Positions 1 to 7,321 of a DNA stretch of 64,000 nucleotides are shown here, in pieces. A program made the position numbers and the translations under genes. Location: positions 1 to 64,000 of the forward strand of contig CANBTT010000005.1 in the NCBI GenBank assembly GCA_947372465.1, read 5' to 3'. Below the pieces are notes generated by a model. The model saw only the letters and a list, made by a program, of their open reading frames with translations. It had not been told where the DNA came from and made no database searches. Within the stretch, counting starts at the first letter, position 1, and every line of letters begins with the position of its first letter. This stretch comes from Burkholderiales bacterium. Its GTDB lineage: Bacteria; Pseudomonadota; Gammaproteobacteria; Burkholderiales; Burkholderiaceae_C.

Positions 1-135
1 TGCTCCCGTTGCTCCCGTTGCTCCCGTTGCTCCCGTTGCTCCCGTTGCTCCCGTTGCTCCCGTTGCTCCCGTTGCTCCCGTTGCTCCCGTTGCTCCCGTT
101 GCGCCTATTGAGCCCGTTGCTCCCGTTGCTCCAAC
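1..135. repeat. In-frame 9-bp tandem repeat (Gly-Ala-Thr)
   Basis: The unit TGCTCCCGT occurs eleven times without a mismatch at 1-99 and continues past the left edge. Four further units at 100-135 include variants (TGCGCCTAT, TGAGCCCGT, one perfect copy, TGCTCCAAC). The unit is a multiple of three, so copy-number change would lengthen or shorten the collagen-like rod of the lipoprotein without breaking its frame. Perfect identity across eleven copies points to recent slippage. Confidence 0.95.
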
Positions 136-627
136 TGCTCCTGCTGTGCCAATAGCTCCATTTGTTCCTGCTATACCATCAACACCGTTAATAGCATTAG
201 CTGAACTGACACCGTGACACACATATCTCACAGATGTAATTTCTACAGAATCAAGTCTGTTGTTTTGATTCACATCTAAACCAGCAATGACTTCACTACC
301 ACCTGCAGGACAATTCAGGCCAATGGGTTCATCATTTATTGCAAGCAATGAATTTAAGCCATCAACTCCAACTCCATCTAAAGATCCCTTACAAATGAAT
401 TGTTCGCTAGTCACTTCAGCTTCATTCAGTACTTGATCATCATTGGAATCTATTCCAAGCTGAATAGTGATACCACCATTTGGGCAAGATGTTTGTGGGG
501 CAGAATTGACAACAAAAAAGGTAATCTTTAAGTTTTGACTGCTTGAACTAACGCCGCCACATCCAGCCAATAAAATCATGGCTAACAAACCTACGCTTAA
601 GGCTGCTTTTTTGTAAATTGAAAACAT
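1..627 (-). CDS. Lipoprotein with cysteine-bounded repeats and collagen-like tail (3' end beyond window)
   Basis: This leftward gene starts with ATG at 625-627 and stays open for 209 codons to the window edge, so its C-terminus is missing. Residues 1-23 form a lipoprotein signal: a Lys-Lys start, a hydrophobic stretch and the lipobox LLAGC, with Cys23 as the likely lipidated residue. Two related units follow, at about residues 48-81 and 106-139. Each runs Cys-Pro-x-Gly-Gly, then Gly-x-Asp-x-Asn with acidic spacing like a calcium-binding loop, then Leu, Glu and a closing Cys-x-Gly; this resembles the DUF7151 pattern. From residue 148 the protein is strictly Gly-x-y, becoming Gly-Ala-Thr repeats. 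I infer an outer-membrane-anchored, surface-exposed, possibly trimeric filament. A GGGG stretch lies about 8 bases before the start. Its AT-rich codon use differs from the core genes to the right, suggesting acquired DNA. The function is unknown. Confidence 0.8.
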   Translation of the reverse strand, partial: MFSIYKKAALSVGLLAMILLAGCGGVSSSSQNLKITFFVVNSAPQTSCPNGGITIQLGIDSNDDQVLNEAEVTSEQFICKGSLDGVGVDGLNSLLAINDEPIGLNCPAGGSEVIAGLDVNQNNRLDSVEITSVRYVCHGVSSANAINGVDGIAGTNGAIGTAGAVGATGATGSIGATGATGATGATGATGATGATGATGATGATGATGA

Positions 628-1220
628 CAGATAACCCCATTACACTTCAGCACGCGGAAGCACTAGTTCAACTTACTTCTGCTCCGTTAAAAACTTATTG
701 ATTGACGGCAATGTGATTTGCAAATGGTCAATCGTGATGCTTCAAACACTTGCAATTCGCACACTAACTTTTTTCTTGCTCAATCTAACCAAGTAGTTGA
801 TGCGGGCAAATTGCAAAGAAGTTTCATCTTATTAGAAATACGTATCAGTGAAATCAATCTAAGAAGTACTTGATTGACTTACATCAAGCTAAGGAACCGT
901 TAGAGTTAAAAATCATTCTAAGATCAGCAAAAGAGCAACAGATTGTCAAATGTGGAACAACTGTTAATTACCCTGCTTAATTGACTTTTTTGTGTTGGTC
1001 GCTTTGCTCTGAACTAGCGATAAAGAGATTGCTGGATAGCTGACAAGTCCAATATCTGAGCGTCTAATACCTATTTAGGTTAATAAAAGCCATGATTTTG
1101 AACTGTTATTGCTGATTGAAAGGTAAAGACCACTCACACCTCCAACTGAGTGAAGAACATTGCCCGACAGGTTCTTGACGGCATGGGCACCAAATGGCTT
1201 TGCGACACTTGGCATCTTTT
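628..1220. other. AT-rich intergenic region, no gene recognised
   Basis: About 590 bases with no convincing open frame on either strand. It must hold the promoter of the leftward lipoprotein gene. The only patterned site noticed is the FNR-like box at 874-887. The composition is AT-rich compared with the core genome to the right, in keeping with accessory DNA. Confidence 0.5.
874..887. promoter_or_regulatory. Possible FNR/Anr-type box
   Basis: TTGACTTACATCAA matches the FNR/Anr consensus TTGAT-N4-ATCAA at nine of ten fixed positions. It lies about 250 bp upstream of the lipoprotein start, farther than usual for an activator site, and no clear promoter elements were found beside it. One such match by chance in AT-rich DNA is quite possible. 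Confidence 0.2.
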
Positions 1221-1353
1221 GGCTCTTCAGCATTAACTGGGGACAAAGGTATTTATTAAACTAGACAAAATGTATTGACCTGCCAACCTAAAACGACGTG
1301 GGTTAAGCTTGGGTTTTAACCCAGGCTCAGAGCCAAAATTTAGGAGGCAAGTC

Positions 1354-2475
1354 ATGCAAGAGTTTAACAAATTCATCGGTTTAGATGTACACAAATCAAC
1401 AATAGCGATTTCGATTGCTCCTGAAGATGGTGGCGAAGTTCGATATTTTGGCGAAATCAAGAATACGAAGGAGGCCTTGACTAATTTTGCGAACAAAATT
1501 AGTCAAGGTAGCTTGAAGCTGTCCTTCTGTTACGAGGCTGGTGGGTGTGGATATGAGGTCTATAGGCACTTGCGCAATATTGGCCATGATTGCATGGTGG
1601 TGGCTCCGTCCTTGATTCCCAAGAAGGCTGGCCAGCGCGTCAAAACTGACCGGCGAGACAGCTTGAATTTGGCAAGACTGCACCGTGCGGGAGAGTTGAC
1701 AGGCGTCTGGGTTCCAGACGCCATGAATGAGGCGCTACGAGATCTGACAAGAGCCAGAGAGGACATGAAACATTTACAGCGACAAGCAAAGCAAAGGTTA
1801 CTGGCATTCTTGCTGCGACATGGGTGGACATACTCTGGAAAATCAAATTGGACAAAAGACCACTTCAATTGGCTCGAAACAGTGAAGTTTCAGCACGCAG
1901 GGCAACAAATTGTCTTCCAGGAATATGTGGACACGGTCAAGTACTGCGGGAAACGAGTTGAGTCGGTGACCCAACAAATTGAGGTCTGCTCTCGAGAATC
2001 AGCGTGTTGGCCAGTCATTGAATCCTTGATGGCGCTCAAAGGAATTGATTTGATCACTGCAGCAACCATCATGGCTGAAATTGGGGACCTCACTCGCTTT
2101 GATAGCGCACCTAAATTGATGTCTTACCTTGGGTTGGTTCCTAGCGAACACTCCAGTGGATCAAGCGTGAGAAGAGGCGGCATCACAAAAACTGGCAACA
2201 GCCATGTCAGGCGTGTGCTGGTGGAAGCAGCTTGGACGTACCGCTTCCCCGCAAGAAAGACAGCGCATACCCAAAAAAGAGCGAAAGTTACAACTGAAGC
2301 GGTACAAGAAATATCCTGGAATGCACAAAAACGTTTGTGCCAACGGTACAAGGAACTCAACGCCAATGGCAAAATCAAAGTGCAAACCTGCACAGCCATT
2401 GCTCGGGAGCTGGCTGGCTTTGTTTGGGCAATCGGGCAAACAGTGCCTCTCAAGCAATCAGCAAACGCTCAATAA
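1354..2475 (+). CDS. IS110-family (IS1111-type) DEDD transposase
   Basis: RNA-guided recombinase that moves the surrounding element. The start at 1354 is chosen because AGGAGG at 1342-1347 precedes it at good spacing; the open frame upstream to 1309 has no such site. The protein has 373 residues, normal for the family. The N-terminal RuvC-like domain shows all four acidic residues of the DEDD set: Asp11 in GLDVHK, Glu61 in CYEAG, and Asp99 and Asp102 in KTDRRD. The C-terminal Transposase_20 domain has the helix-hairpin-like stretch ALKGIDLITAATIMAEIGDL followed by SSGSSVRRGGITKTGN, which carries the conserved serine used in strand exchange. There is no frameshift or stop, so the enzyme is probably functional. 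The separate C-terminal serine domain sets this family apart from DDE transposases. Confidence 0.93.
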   Translation: MQEFNKFIGLDVHKSTIAISIAPEDGGEVRYFGEIKNTKEALTNFANKISQGSLKLSFCYEAGGCGYEVYRHLRNIGHDCMVVAPSLIPKKAGQRVKTDRRDSLNLARLHRAGELTGVWVPDAMNEALRDLTRAREDMKHLQRQAKQRLLAFLLRHGWTYSGKSNWTKDHFNWLETVKFQHAGQQIVFQEYVDTVKYCGKRVESVTQQIEVCSRESACWPVIESLMALKGIDLITAATIMAEIGDLTRFDSAPKLMSYLGLVPSEHSSGSSVRRGGITKTGNSHVRRVLVEAAWTYRFPARKTAHTQKRAKVTTEAVQEISWNAQKRLCQRYKELNANGKIKVQTCTAIARELAGFVWAIGQTVPLKQSANAQ

Positions 2476-2492
2476 AAGAATTCAAATGCAAG

Positions 2493-2682
2493 AATGGACT
2501 AAGAGCAGGGCAGTCATGATGGGGAGAACCCTCGGACCAACTATGAGGCATCTGGCATGCTAGATTGACCCTCGAAACTAGAGAGAGGCAGCTCCACGAC
2601 GATTCTTTGTCATGCGGTAACCAACCCGCGAATATGAGACTGATCAACCGTCGTATTGAGTCTGCTCTGCTCTTAGTCCATT
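2493..2682 (+). ncRNA. Candidate bridge/seek RNA of the IS1111-type element
   Basis: Between the transposase stop and the right inverted repeat, the arms 2493-2513 and 2662-2682 pair over 21 bases with one G-U pair and no mismatch, closing a 190-nt segment. A run of T follows at 2681-2685. Inside are smaller hairpins, for example GCGG/CCGC around 2624-2639, with single-stranded loops between. IS110 and IS1111 elements are known to make a structured guide RNA from a non-coding end, at the 3' side in IS1111, whose loops pair with target and donor DNA. Position and folding fit. The exact ends and processing are not visible. Promoters were not identified; read-through from the transposase gene is possible. 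Confidence 0.65.
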
Positions 2683-2779
2683 TTTAAATAGAAGAAAGTC
2701 AAACCCGTTTAATTGGTGGGATTGACAGGTCAATACATATGAGTTGGTACGAAGAACATGCTTAATAGAGGTAACACCA

Positions 2780-3015
2780 ATGTCCCAAATTGATTTTATA
2801 TTAGGCCCTGCGGATTTGACAATTCATAGGGTGACGGGGTGGGATCATCCAAGTGTGGACCAGTCCCAAGACCAGGCCGAAACGTTATCACGGAGGGCTT
2901 TCACCCTAAAATGGAGATGTTGTCTAGACGAGCGTATGGATTTAGAAATTTCGAGAATTACAGACTGCGCGTCTTGGCACACTGTGGTTGGAATGGAGTA
3001 TTCAACCGAGTTTGA
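2780..3015 (+). pseudogene. ISL3-family transposase remnant
   Basis: The frame ending in TGA at 3013-3015 encodes TEGFHPKMEMLSRRAYGFRN, then FENYRLRVLAHCGW, the typical C-terminus of ISL3 transposases. The DDE catalytic core is missing. An ATG at 2780 with GAGGT upstream opens in another frame and may be the original start, which would mean the central part was deleted and the reading frame lost. The right terminal repeat begins about 10 bp after the stop, as in intact elements. No functional product is expected. The C-terminal assignment is solid; the N-terminal part is a guess. Confidence 0.65.
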
Positions 3016-3179
3016 TAAATGCTCATCCCCCGTTAATTGGGAAGAGCCTAAAACCGCGTGCAATCGATACGGTTCAAATTCAGGTTTTGAACGCGCTAAG
3101 TCAAGAGGTTTTGAGACAAACGGGGTTTGAGACGCCTTTCCCGTACCGCTGACGCAGGCCGCATTCAGGAGCCCAAAGC

Positions 3180-3204
3180 AAAAAGCCCCGCGTGGTGCGG
3201 GGCC
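3180..3204 (-). terminator. Intrinsic terminator after tRNA-Ser
   Basis: Stem GCCCCGC (3185-3191) and GCGGGGC (3197-3203) with a five-base loop, followed on the leftward strand by TTTTTGC. It lies about 45 bp beyond the tRNA 3' end and would end the lysC-tRNA transcript. Confidence 0.85.
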
Positions 3205-3249
3205 TGAGGCTGCCTCAAGGCCTGCTGAGCAGGTTGGAGGTCTTTGTAC

Positions 3250-3342
3250 TGGCGGAAACGGAGAGATTCGAACTCTCGATGAGGCTCAACACCCCATACT
3301 CCCTTAGCAGGGGAGCACCTTCGGCCACTCGGTCACGTTTCC
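3250..3342 (-). tRNA. serX: tRNA-Ser(GCU)
   Basis: Leftward gene of 93 nt with the 3' CCA encoded (TGG at 3250-3252 on the plus strand). The acceptor stem GGAAACG pairs with CGTTTCC, the discriminator is G, and a long variable arm marks a class II tRNA. The anticodon loop reads CTGCTAA with anticodon GCT at 3308-3306, so it decodes AGC and AGU. The T arm contains GTTCGAATC. It lies 11 bp downstream of the lysC stop and probably shares its transcript. The 3' end faces the accessory DNA to the left, the usual side for island integration. The symbol is only a generic label; the isoacceptor call is the firm part. Confidence 0.95.
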
Positions 3343-3353
3343 TAAGCCCTGTA

Positions 3354-4622
3354 TTATGCCTTATCTTGGTCCAAATCAAACGTCTTGTGCAACGCTCTGA
3401 CGGCCAACTCCATATATTTTTCGTCGATCACGACTGAAGTCTTGATCTCAGAGGTCGAAATCATCTGAATATTGATGCCCTCTTCACTCAAAGTCTTGAA
3501 CATTTTGCTGGCAACGCCCACATGGCTTCTCATGCCAATGCCAACGATGGAGACCTTACAGATCTTGGTGTCCCCTACAACTTCTGCTGCACCCAACTCG
3601 GGAATGACTTGGCTTTTTAAGAGATCCAAGGTTTTGGCGTGATCGTTTCTATGAACGGTAAAACTGAAGTCGGTTTTGCCATCCCTGCTGATGTTTTGGA
3701 TGATCATGTCCACTTCGATGTTGGCCTGAGCCACAGCACCTAAAATTTGATAGGCAATACCTGGCTTGTCAGGCACACCCAAGACAGAGATTTTGGCCTC
3801 ATCGCGGTTAAAAGCGATTCCAGAAACGATTGCTTGTTCCATTTTTTCATCTTCCTCAAAACTTATCAAAGTGCCTGAACGGGCCTCTTCTGTTAGATCA
3901 ATATCCCACGGGGTAAAGCTGGACAGGACCCTCAATGGCACCTTGTACTTGCCCGCAAATTCAACCGAACGAATTTGAAGCACTTTGCTGCCCATGGAGG
4001 CCATTTCGAGCATTTCCTCAAAACTGATGGTCAAGAGCCTTTTGGCCTCTGGCACGACCCGTGGATCGGTCGTGTAGACGCCGTCCACATCCGTGTAAAT
4101 CAAACACTCACTGGCTTTTAAGGCCGCCGCGATGGCAACCGCAGAGGTGTCTGAGCCACCACGACCAAGGGTCGTGATGTTGCTGTGTTCATCAACGCCT
4201 TGAAAGCCGGTGATGATCACCACCTTGCCTTTGTCCAAGTCGGCCATCACGCGCTTGTCTTCAATGGACTCGATGCGAGCTTTGGTGAAGGCACTGTTTG
4301 TGCGAATGGGCAACTGCCAGCCGGCATAACTCACCGACTCCACACCCTCGGCTTGCAGCGCAATGGCCAAAAGCGCCGAGGAGGCCTGTTCACCTGTTGA
4401 GGCCAACATGTCGAGCTCGCGCTGGTAGGACATGCTCGCAGAACTGGGCGCCAACTCTTTGGCAAGTCCCAAGAGCCTGTTGGTCTCGCCACTCATTGCT
4501 GAAGGCACCACCACCATTTGGTAACCTGCACGGCTCCACTTGGCGACCCGTTTGGCCACATTTTTAATGCGATCGGTGCTCCCCATTGAGGTGCCACCAT
4601 ATTTATGAACAATCAAAGACAT
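3354..4622 (-). CDS. lysC: Aspartate kinase
   Basis: Cytoplasmic enzyme that phosphorylates aspartate, the first step towards lysine, methionine, threonine and diaminopimelate. The 422-residue protein has the kinase signature KYGGTSMG at 7-14 and the GRGGSDTSA loop near residue 155. Two C-terminal ACT domains start at about 270 (SVLGVPDKPGIAYQILG) and 350 (SIVGIGMRSHVGVASKMF); these normally bind lysine and threonine for feedback control. The ATG at 4622 lies three bases after the tilS stop, so the two are co-transcribed, and tRNA-Ser follows 11 bp after the stop. Length and layout are standard for beta-proteobacterial LysC. Confidence 0.97.
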   Translation of the reverse strand: MSLIVHKYGGTSMGSTDRIKNVAKRVAKWSRAGYQMVVVPSAMSGETNRLLGLAKELAPSSASMSYQRELDMLASTGEQASSALLAIALQAEGVESVSYAGWQLPIRTNSAFTKARIESIEDKRVMADLDKGKVVIITGFQGVDEHSNITTLGRGGSDTSAVAIAAALKASECLIYTDVDGVYTTDPRVVPEAKRLLTISFEEMLEMASMGSKVLQIRSVEFAGKYKVPLRVLSSFTPWDIDLTEEARSGTLISFEEDEKMEQAIVSGIAFNRDEAKISVLGVPDKPGIAYQILGAVAQANIEVDMIIQNISRDGKTDFSFTVHRNDHAKTLDLLKSQVIPELGAAEVVGDTKICKVSIVGIGMRSHVGVASKMFKTLSEEGINIQMISTSEIKTSVVIDEKYMELAVRALHKTFDLDQDKA

Positions 4623-4625
4623 CGT

Positions 4626-5639
4626 CTATTTCACTCGGTGATTAGGCAAAACCCCATATTCTACCAACTCAAGGACTGTATTTTTCCTGACCACGCAAGA
4701 GGCCCCAACCTTTAGCTGAATACCGTGACCACGGCTTGTGCAGGCCTTGATCAAACGGTTCAACTCGCGCAACTGCGCGGTGCTGGCCCTACACCCTTGC
4801 TCGCCCAGCCAATGGCGCAAAACATTTGTTCGCCTTGCCTCGCTGAGCGCTTGAAGGCTTTTGATTTGTGGCGGAATCCCAACACGGCTCAAATCCTCTT
4901 GGGCCAGTTCATGCAGCAAAGACTGCGCCTGCGCAATGTGAGTGGCACTCCTGGACAAGGTTTGACGGAAATTGGGGAACGCATCCATCAAATGAGGCAA
5001 TATTTTTTTCCTGATCCTGTTGCGCGTGAACGCTTCATCGGCGTTGCTTGGATCCTCAATCCAAGTCAAATCCTGTTCACGTGCCCATGCTCGAAGTTCT
5101 GTGGACGACACCCCCAAAATGGGTCGGTGGTAGGTGATGCCATTTTTTTCCCACTGGGACCTCATGCCCGACAACCCGGGCAAACCAGAGCCTCTGGACA
5201 TCGCCAAAAGCACCGTCTCCACTTGGTCGTCCGCGTGTTGAGCAAGTGCGATGTCTTTGACCGCCCCCTCCCACTTCAAGGTCAACACCTCCTCCAAGGC
5301 CTTGTACCGTGCAAGACGTGCAGCATCCTCTGGACTTTGCCCTGTGTTGTGCTTTGCGTTGACACGAATGACCTCAAGAGGGATGTGGCGATCAAGGCAA
5401 AATTTCTCGCAATGGCTGACGAAGTCATCGGCAGCACTCTGTAGCCCATGGTGAACATGCACCGCATGAACCTGTCCAGGCCACTTCAAGTGACTCGCCC
5501 AAAGCAAGGCCGTCGAGTCCGCCCCACCGCTGTAAGCCACAGCGAGGGGTTGAGAAGGCTCAAACTCAGACAACCAAGGGGGAACAAGCAAATTGATCTT
5601 TGGCAAACGAGCAGAGGACTTTGGCTCAGCGCTGGACAT
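4626..5639 (-). CDS. tilS: tRNA(Ile)-lysidine synthase
   Basis: Modifies cytidine 34 of the CAU-anticodon tRNA-Ile to lysidine using ATP and lysine, so that it reads AUA. The PP-loop motif SGGADS is at 37-42 with the ATG start at 5639. Further family motifs are VHVHHGL and AQHADDQVETVL, and RNRIRKKILP marks the end of the catalytic core. The C-terminal part is the short, divergent tRNA-binding region. I chose ATG 5639 (337 residues), which has AAGG upstream; an in-frame TTG at 5666 would add nine residues and sits inside an inverted repeat. It lies between accA and lysC, the usual order in Comamonadaceae. Confidence 0.93.
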   Translation of the reverse strand: MSSAEPKSSARLPKINLLVPPWLSEFEPSQPLAVAYSGGADSTALLWASHLKWPGQVHAVHVHHGLQSAADDFVSHCEKFCLDRHIPLEVIRVNAKHNTGQSPEDAARLARYKALEEVLTLKWEGAVKDIALAQHADDQVETVLLAMSRGSGLPGLSGMRSQWEKNGITYHRPILGVSSTELRAWAREQDLTWIEDPSNADEAFTRNRIRKKILPHLMDAFPNFRQTLSRSATHIAQAQSLLHELAQEDLSRVGIPPQIKSLQALSEARRTNVLRHWLGEQGCRASTAQLRELNRLIKACTSRGHGIQLKVGASCVVRKNTVLELVEYGVLPNHRVK

Positions 5640-5656
5640 GATCAACCTTTTTTTTC

Positions 5657-5674
5657 GATCACCCAAGGGTGATC
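5657..5674. other. Inverted repeat at the accA-tilS junction
   Basis: GATCACCC-AA-GGGTGATC is a perfect 8-bp inverted repeat that overlaps the accA stop codon and lies just ahead of the tilS ATG. On the transcribed strand it is followed by a run of A, not T, so it is not an intrinsic terminator. It could fold in the mRNA near the tilS ribosome site and affect its translation or mRNA processing. No function can be shown from sequence. Confidence 0.4.
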
Positions 5675-6641
5675 AAAGTTTCGTGTCCGTGTAGCGACCG
5701 TAACTTTGGAGTCTTTCGTATCGACGATCCAAGAGATCGCTTGTCTTTAGATCACACACTTGTCTCCACGCGTCGCTCAATCCCCGCTTTAATTGAGCGG
5801 ACATGAGTTTTGGATCCCTGTGAGCGCCGCCCACGGGCTCATTGATGATCTTGTCCACCAAGCCCAGCGCCTTGAGTCGATGGGCCGTGATGCCCAACGC
5901 CTCAGCGGCGACCTCACTTTTATCTGCGGACTTCCAAAGAATGGACGCACAGCCCTCAGGACTGATCACCGAGTAGACAGAATACTGAAGCATCAAGAGT
6001 TGGTCTGAAACGCTGATCGCCAGTGCCCCTCCAGAGCCCCCTTCACCAATGATGGTCGTGATGATCGGCACTTCAAGTTGTGCCATCTCAAAAATATTTC
6101 GACCAATGGCCTCGCTTTGCCCTCGCTCCTCAGCATCGATGCCAGGATAAGCCCCCGGGGTGTCAACAAACGTGAAGACCGGAATCTTGAATTTTTCGGC
6201 AGTCTTCATCAGCCTTAACGCTTTTCTATAGCCTTCAGGTCGACTCATCCCAAAGTTTCGAAGCGTTCGCTCTTTGGTGTCTCTGCCCTTTTGATGACCC
6301 AAGACCATGCAGGGGTTTCCGTTGAAACGAGCCAGTCCACCCACGATGCTCAAGTCATCGCTGAAGTGGCGATCCCCATGCATCTCTACAAAATCGGTGA
6401 AGAGCTCCCCGATGTAATCCAAGGTATAGGGACGCTCTGGGTGGCGAGCAATTTTGGTGATTTGCCAAGCGCTTAAATTGCTGTAAATGTCCTTGGTGAG
6501 CTGAAGACTTTTTTTCGACAGCTGTTCAATTTCTTGTGAAATATCCACAGCCGATTCGCTTTGAACATAGCGCAACTCTTCGATTTTGGACTCCAACTCA
6601 GCAATGGATTGCTCAAAATCTAAAAATGTTTTTTTCGCCAA
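5673..6641 (-). CDS. accA: Acetyl-CoA carboxylase carboxyltransferase subunit alpha
   Basis: Alpha subunit of the carboxyltransferase that moves the carboxyl group from biotin to acetyl-CoA, giving malonyl-CoA for fatty acid synthesis; it works with AccD. The 322-residue length is normal. The N-terminus [19 protein letters not shown] is the typical helical start. The core shows HGDRHFSDD, the oxyanion-forming [12 protein letters not shown] and [13 protein letters not shown]. The gene sits between an AlkA-like glycosylase and tilS on the same strand, and a 17-bp gap separates its start from the glycosylase stop, so it probably belongs to the cysS-lysC transcript. Nothing unusual was seen. Confidence 0.98.
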   Translation of the reverse strand: MAKKTFLDFEQSIAELESKIEELRYVQSESAVDISQEIEQLSKKSLQLTKDIYSNLSAWQITKIARHPERPYTLDYIGELFTDFVEMHGDRHFSDDLSIVGGLARFNGNPCMVLGHQKGRDTKERTLRNFGMSRPEGYRKALRLMKTAEKFKIPVFTFVDTPGAYPGIDAEERGQSEAIGRNIFEMAQLEVPIITTIIGEGGSGGALAISVSDQLLMLQYSVYSVISPEGCASILWKSADKSEVAAEALGITAHRLKALGLVDKIINEPVGGAHRDPKLMSAQLKRGLSDAWRQVCDLKTSDLLDRRYERLQSYGRYTDTKL

Positions 6642-6658
6642 TTTACTTTATCCTCATG

Positions 6659-7321
6659 TCAATAGGCCACTGGAACAGGATCCAGGGATCTCCATATGTA
6701 CCAAGTCGCCACACTACAAAAGGGGGCCCAAGCTTGCGCGACTTCCCGCGCATCGCTTCGGCTCACACCCTCTCCTGAAAAATAATTTTGACTGATCCCG
6801 TTCAAAAGGCCCACATCGTCCAAAGGCAGTACATTGGGCCTCAACAGGTGAAAAATCAAAAACATCTCGGCCGTCCAACGGCCGATCCCCCGAATGGCCA
6901 CCAACTCGTCAATGATTTCCTCATCGTTCATGCTCTCCCAACTCGAGGGGTGAACACCCCCATTGGAGAAATGCAGCGCCAAGTCGACAATGTACTCCAC
7001 CTTTCGGGTCGACAAGCCCGCCGCCCGCATGTCGTCCACCTTTAACTTGAGCACTCGAGCAGGCGTTAAGGCCGGTTTGCTCAGTTGAGAGAATCGGTCC
7101 CAGACCGTTTGCGCCGCTTTGACTGAAATTTGCTGACCCACCACGCTCCTGGCAAGGGTCACAAAAGCATCCCCACGAGAAGCCAATTTCGCATCTCCAA
7201 ACTGCGGAATCAAGCGCTTCATGACCCTGTCTTTTTTGATCAAAAACCGACAGGCCTCTTCCCAGTAAGGCGGGACTTCAAGCTGAATGGGCGCACTGTC
7301 CTTCAATGGACTTGCTCCCAT
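6659..7321 (-). CDS. DNA-3-methyladenine glycosylase, AlkA/HhH-GPD family
   Basis: Base-excision repair enzyme expected to remove alkylated bases such as 3-methyladenine. The 220-residue protein has the HhH-GPD fold: early [16 protein letters not shown], the helix-hairpin-helix [14 protein letters not shown], and LPLDDVGL with the catalytic aspartate of the family. It lacks the N-terminal domain of E. coli AlkA, as shorter AlkA-like enzymes do. The 5' end overlaps the cysS 3' end by 19 bp, so translation is probably coupled. Substrate range cannot be read from sequence; a related HhH-GPD glycosylase activity is the alternative. Confidence 0.9.
   Translation of the reverse strand: MGASPLKDSAPIQLEVPPYWEEACRFLIKKDRVMKRLIPQFGDAKLASRGDAFVTLARSVVGQQISVKAAQTVWDRFSQLSKPALTPARVLKLKVDDMRAAGLSTRKVEYIVDLALHFSNGGVHPSSWESMNDEEIIDELVAIRGIGRWTAEMFLIFHLLRPNVLPLDDVGLLNGISQNYFSGEGVSRSDAREVAQAWAPFCSVATWYIWRSLDPVPVAY

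Larger units (their letters stand above)
1271..2737 (+). mobile_element. IS110-family, IS1111-type insertion sequence, apparently complete
   Basis: A 12-bp inverted repeat TGTATTGACCTG bounds the element at 1271-1282 and 2726-2737; the match extends one base outward on each side. Such subterminal inverted repeats are typical of the IS1111 subgroup and absent from classical IS110 elements, so the true ends probably lie a few bases outside. Inside are one intact DEDD transposase gene and a long downstream non-coding segment of about 250 bp before the right repeat, which is where IS1111 elements encode their guide RNA. It sits in the left non-coding part of an ISL3-like element. No target duplication is seen, as expected for this family. 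Confidence 0.85.
1221..3048 (+). mobile_element. Remnant ISL3-family element, internally deleted and split by an IS1111-type element
   Basis: The left end at 1221-1244 (GGCTCTTCAGCATTAACTGG then GGAC) and the inverted right end at 3025-3048 (read inward GGCTCTTCCCAATTAACGGG then GGAT) agree at 19 of 24 positions, like ISL3-family terminal repeats. Only about 350 bp of element DNA remains once the inserted IS is removed, against roughly 1.3-1.5 kb for a complete ISL3 element. What is left is a possible transposase start near 2780 and a recognisable transposase C-terminus ending at 3015. The 8-bp flanks (1213-1220 and 3049-3056) do not match, so the target duplication is lost or the ends come from different copies. 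Confidence 0.7.

Noticed and set aside
1-135. Regular repeats at the left edge as a CRISPR array
   Set aside because: The unit is 9 bp without spacers and lies in frame in a lipoprotein gene as Gly-Ala-Thr codons.
2744-3130. One continuous 128-codon rightward gene
   Set aside because: The recognisable ISL3 transposase end is in another frame of the same DNA and the right terminal repeat lies inside, so this frame is not a real gene.
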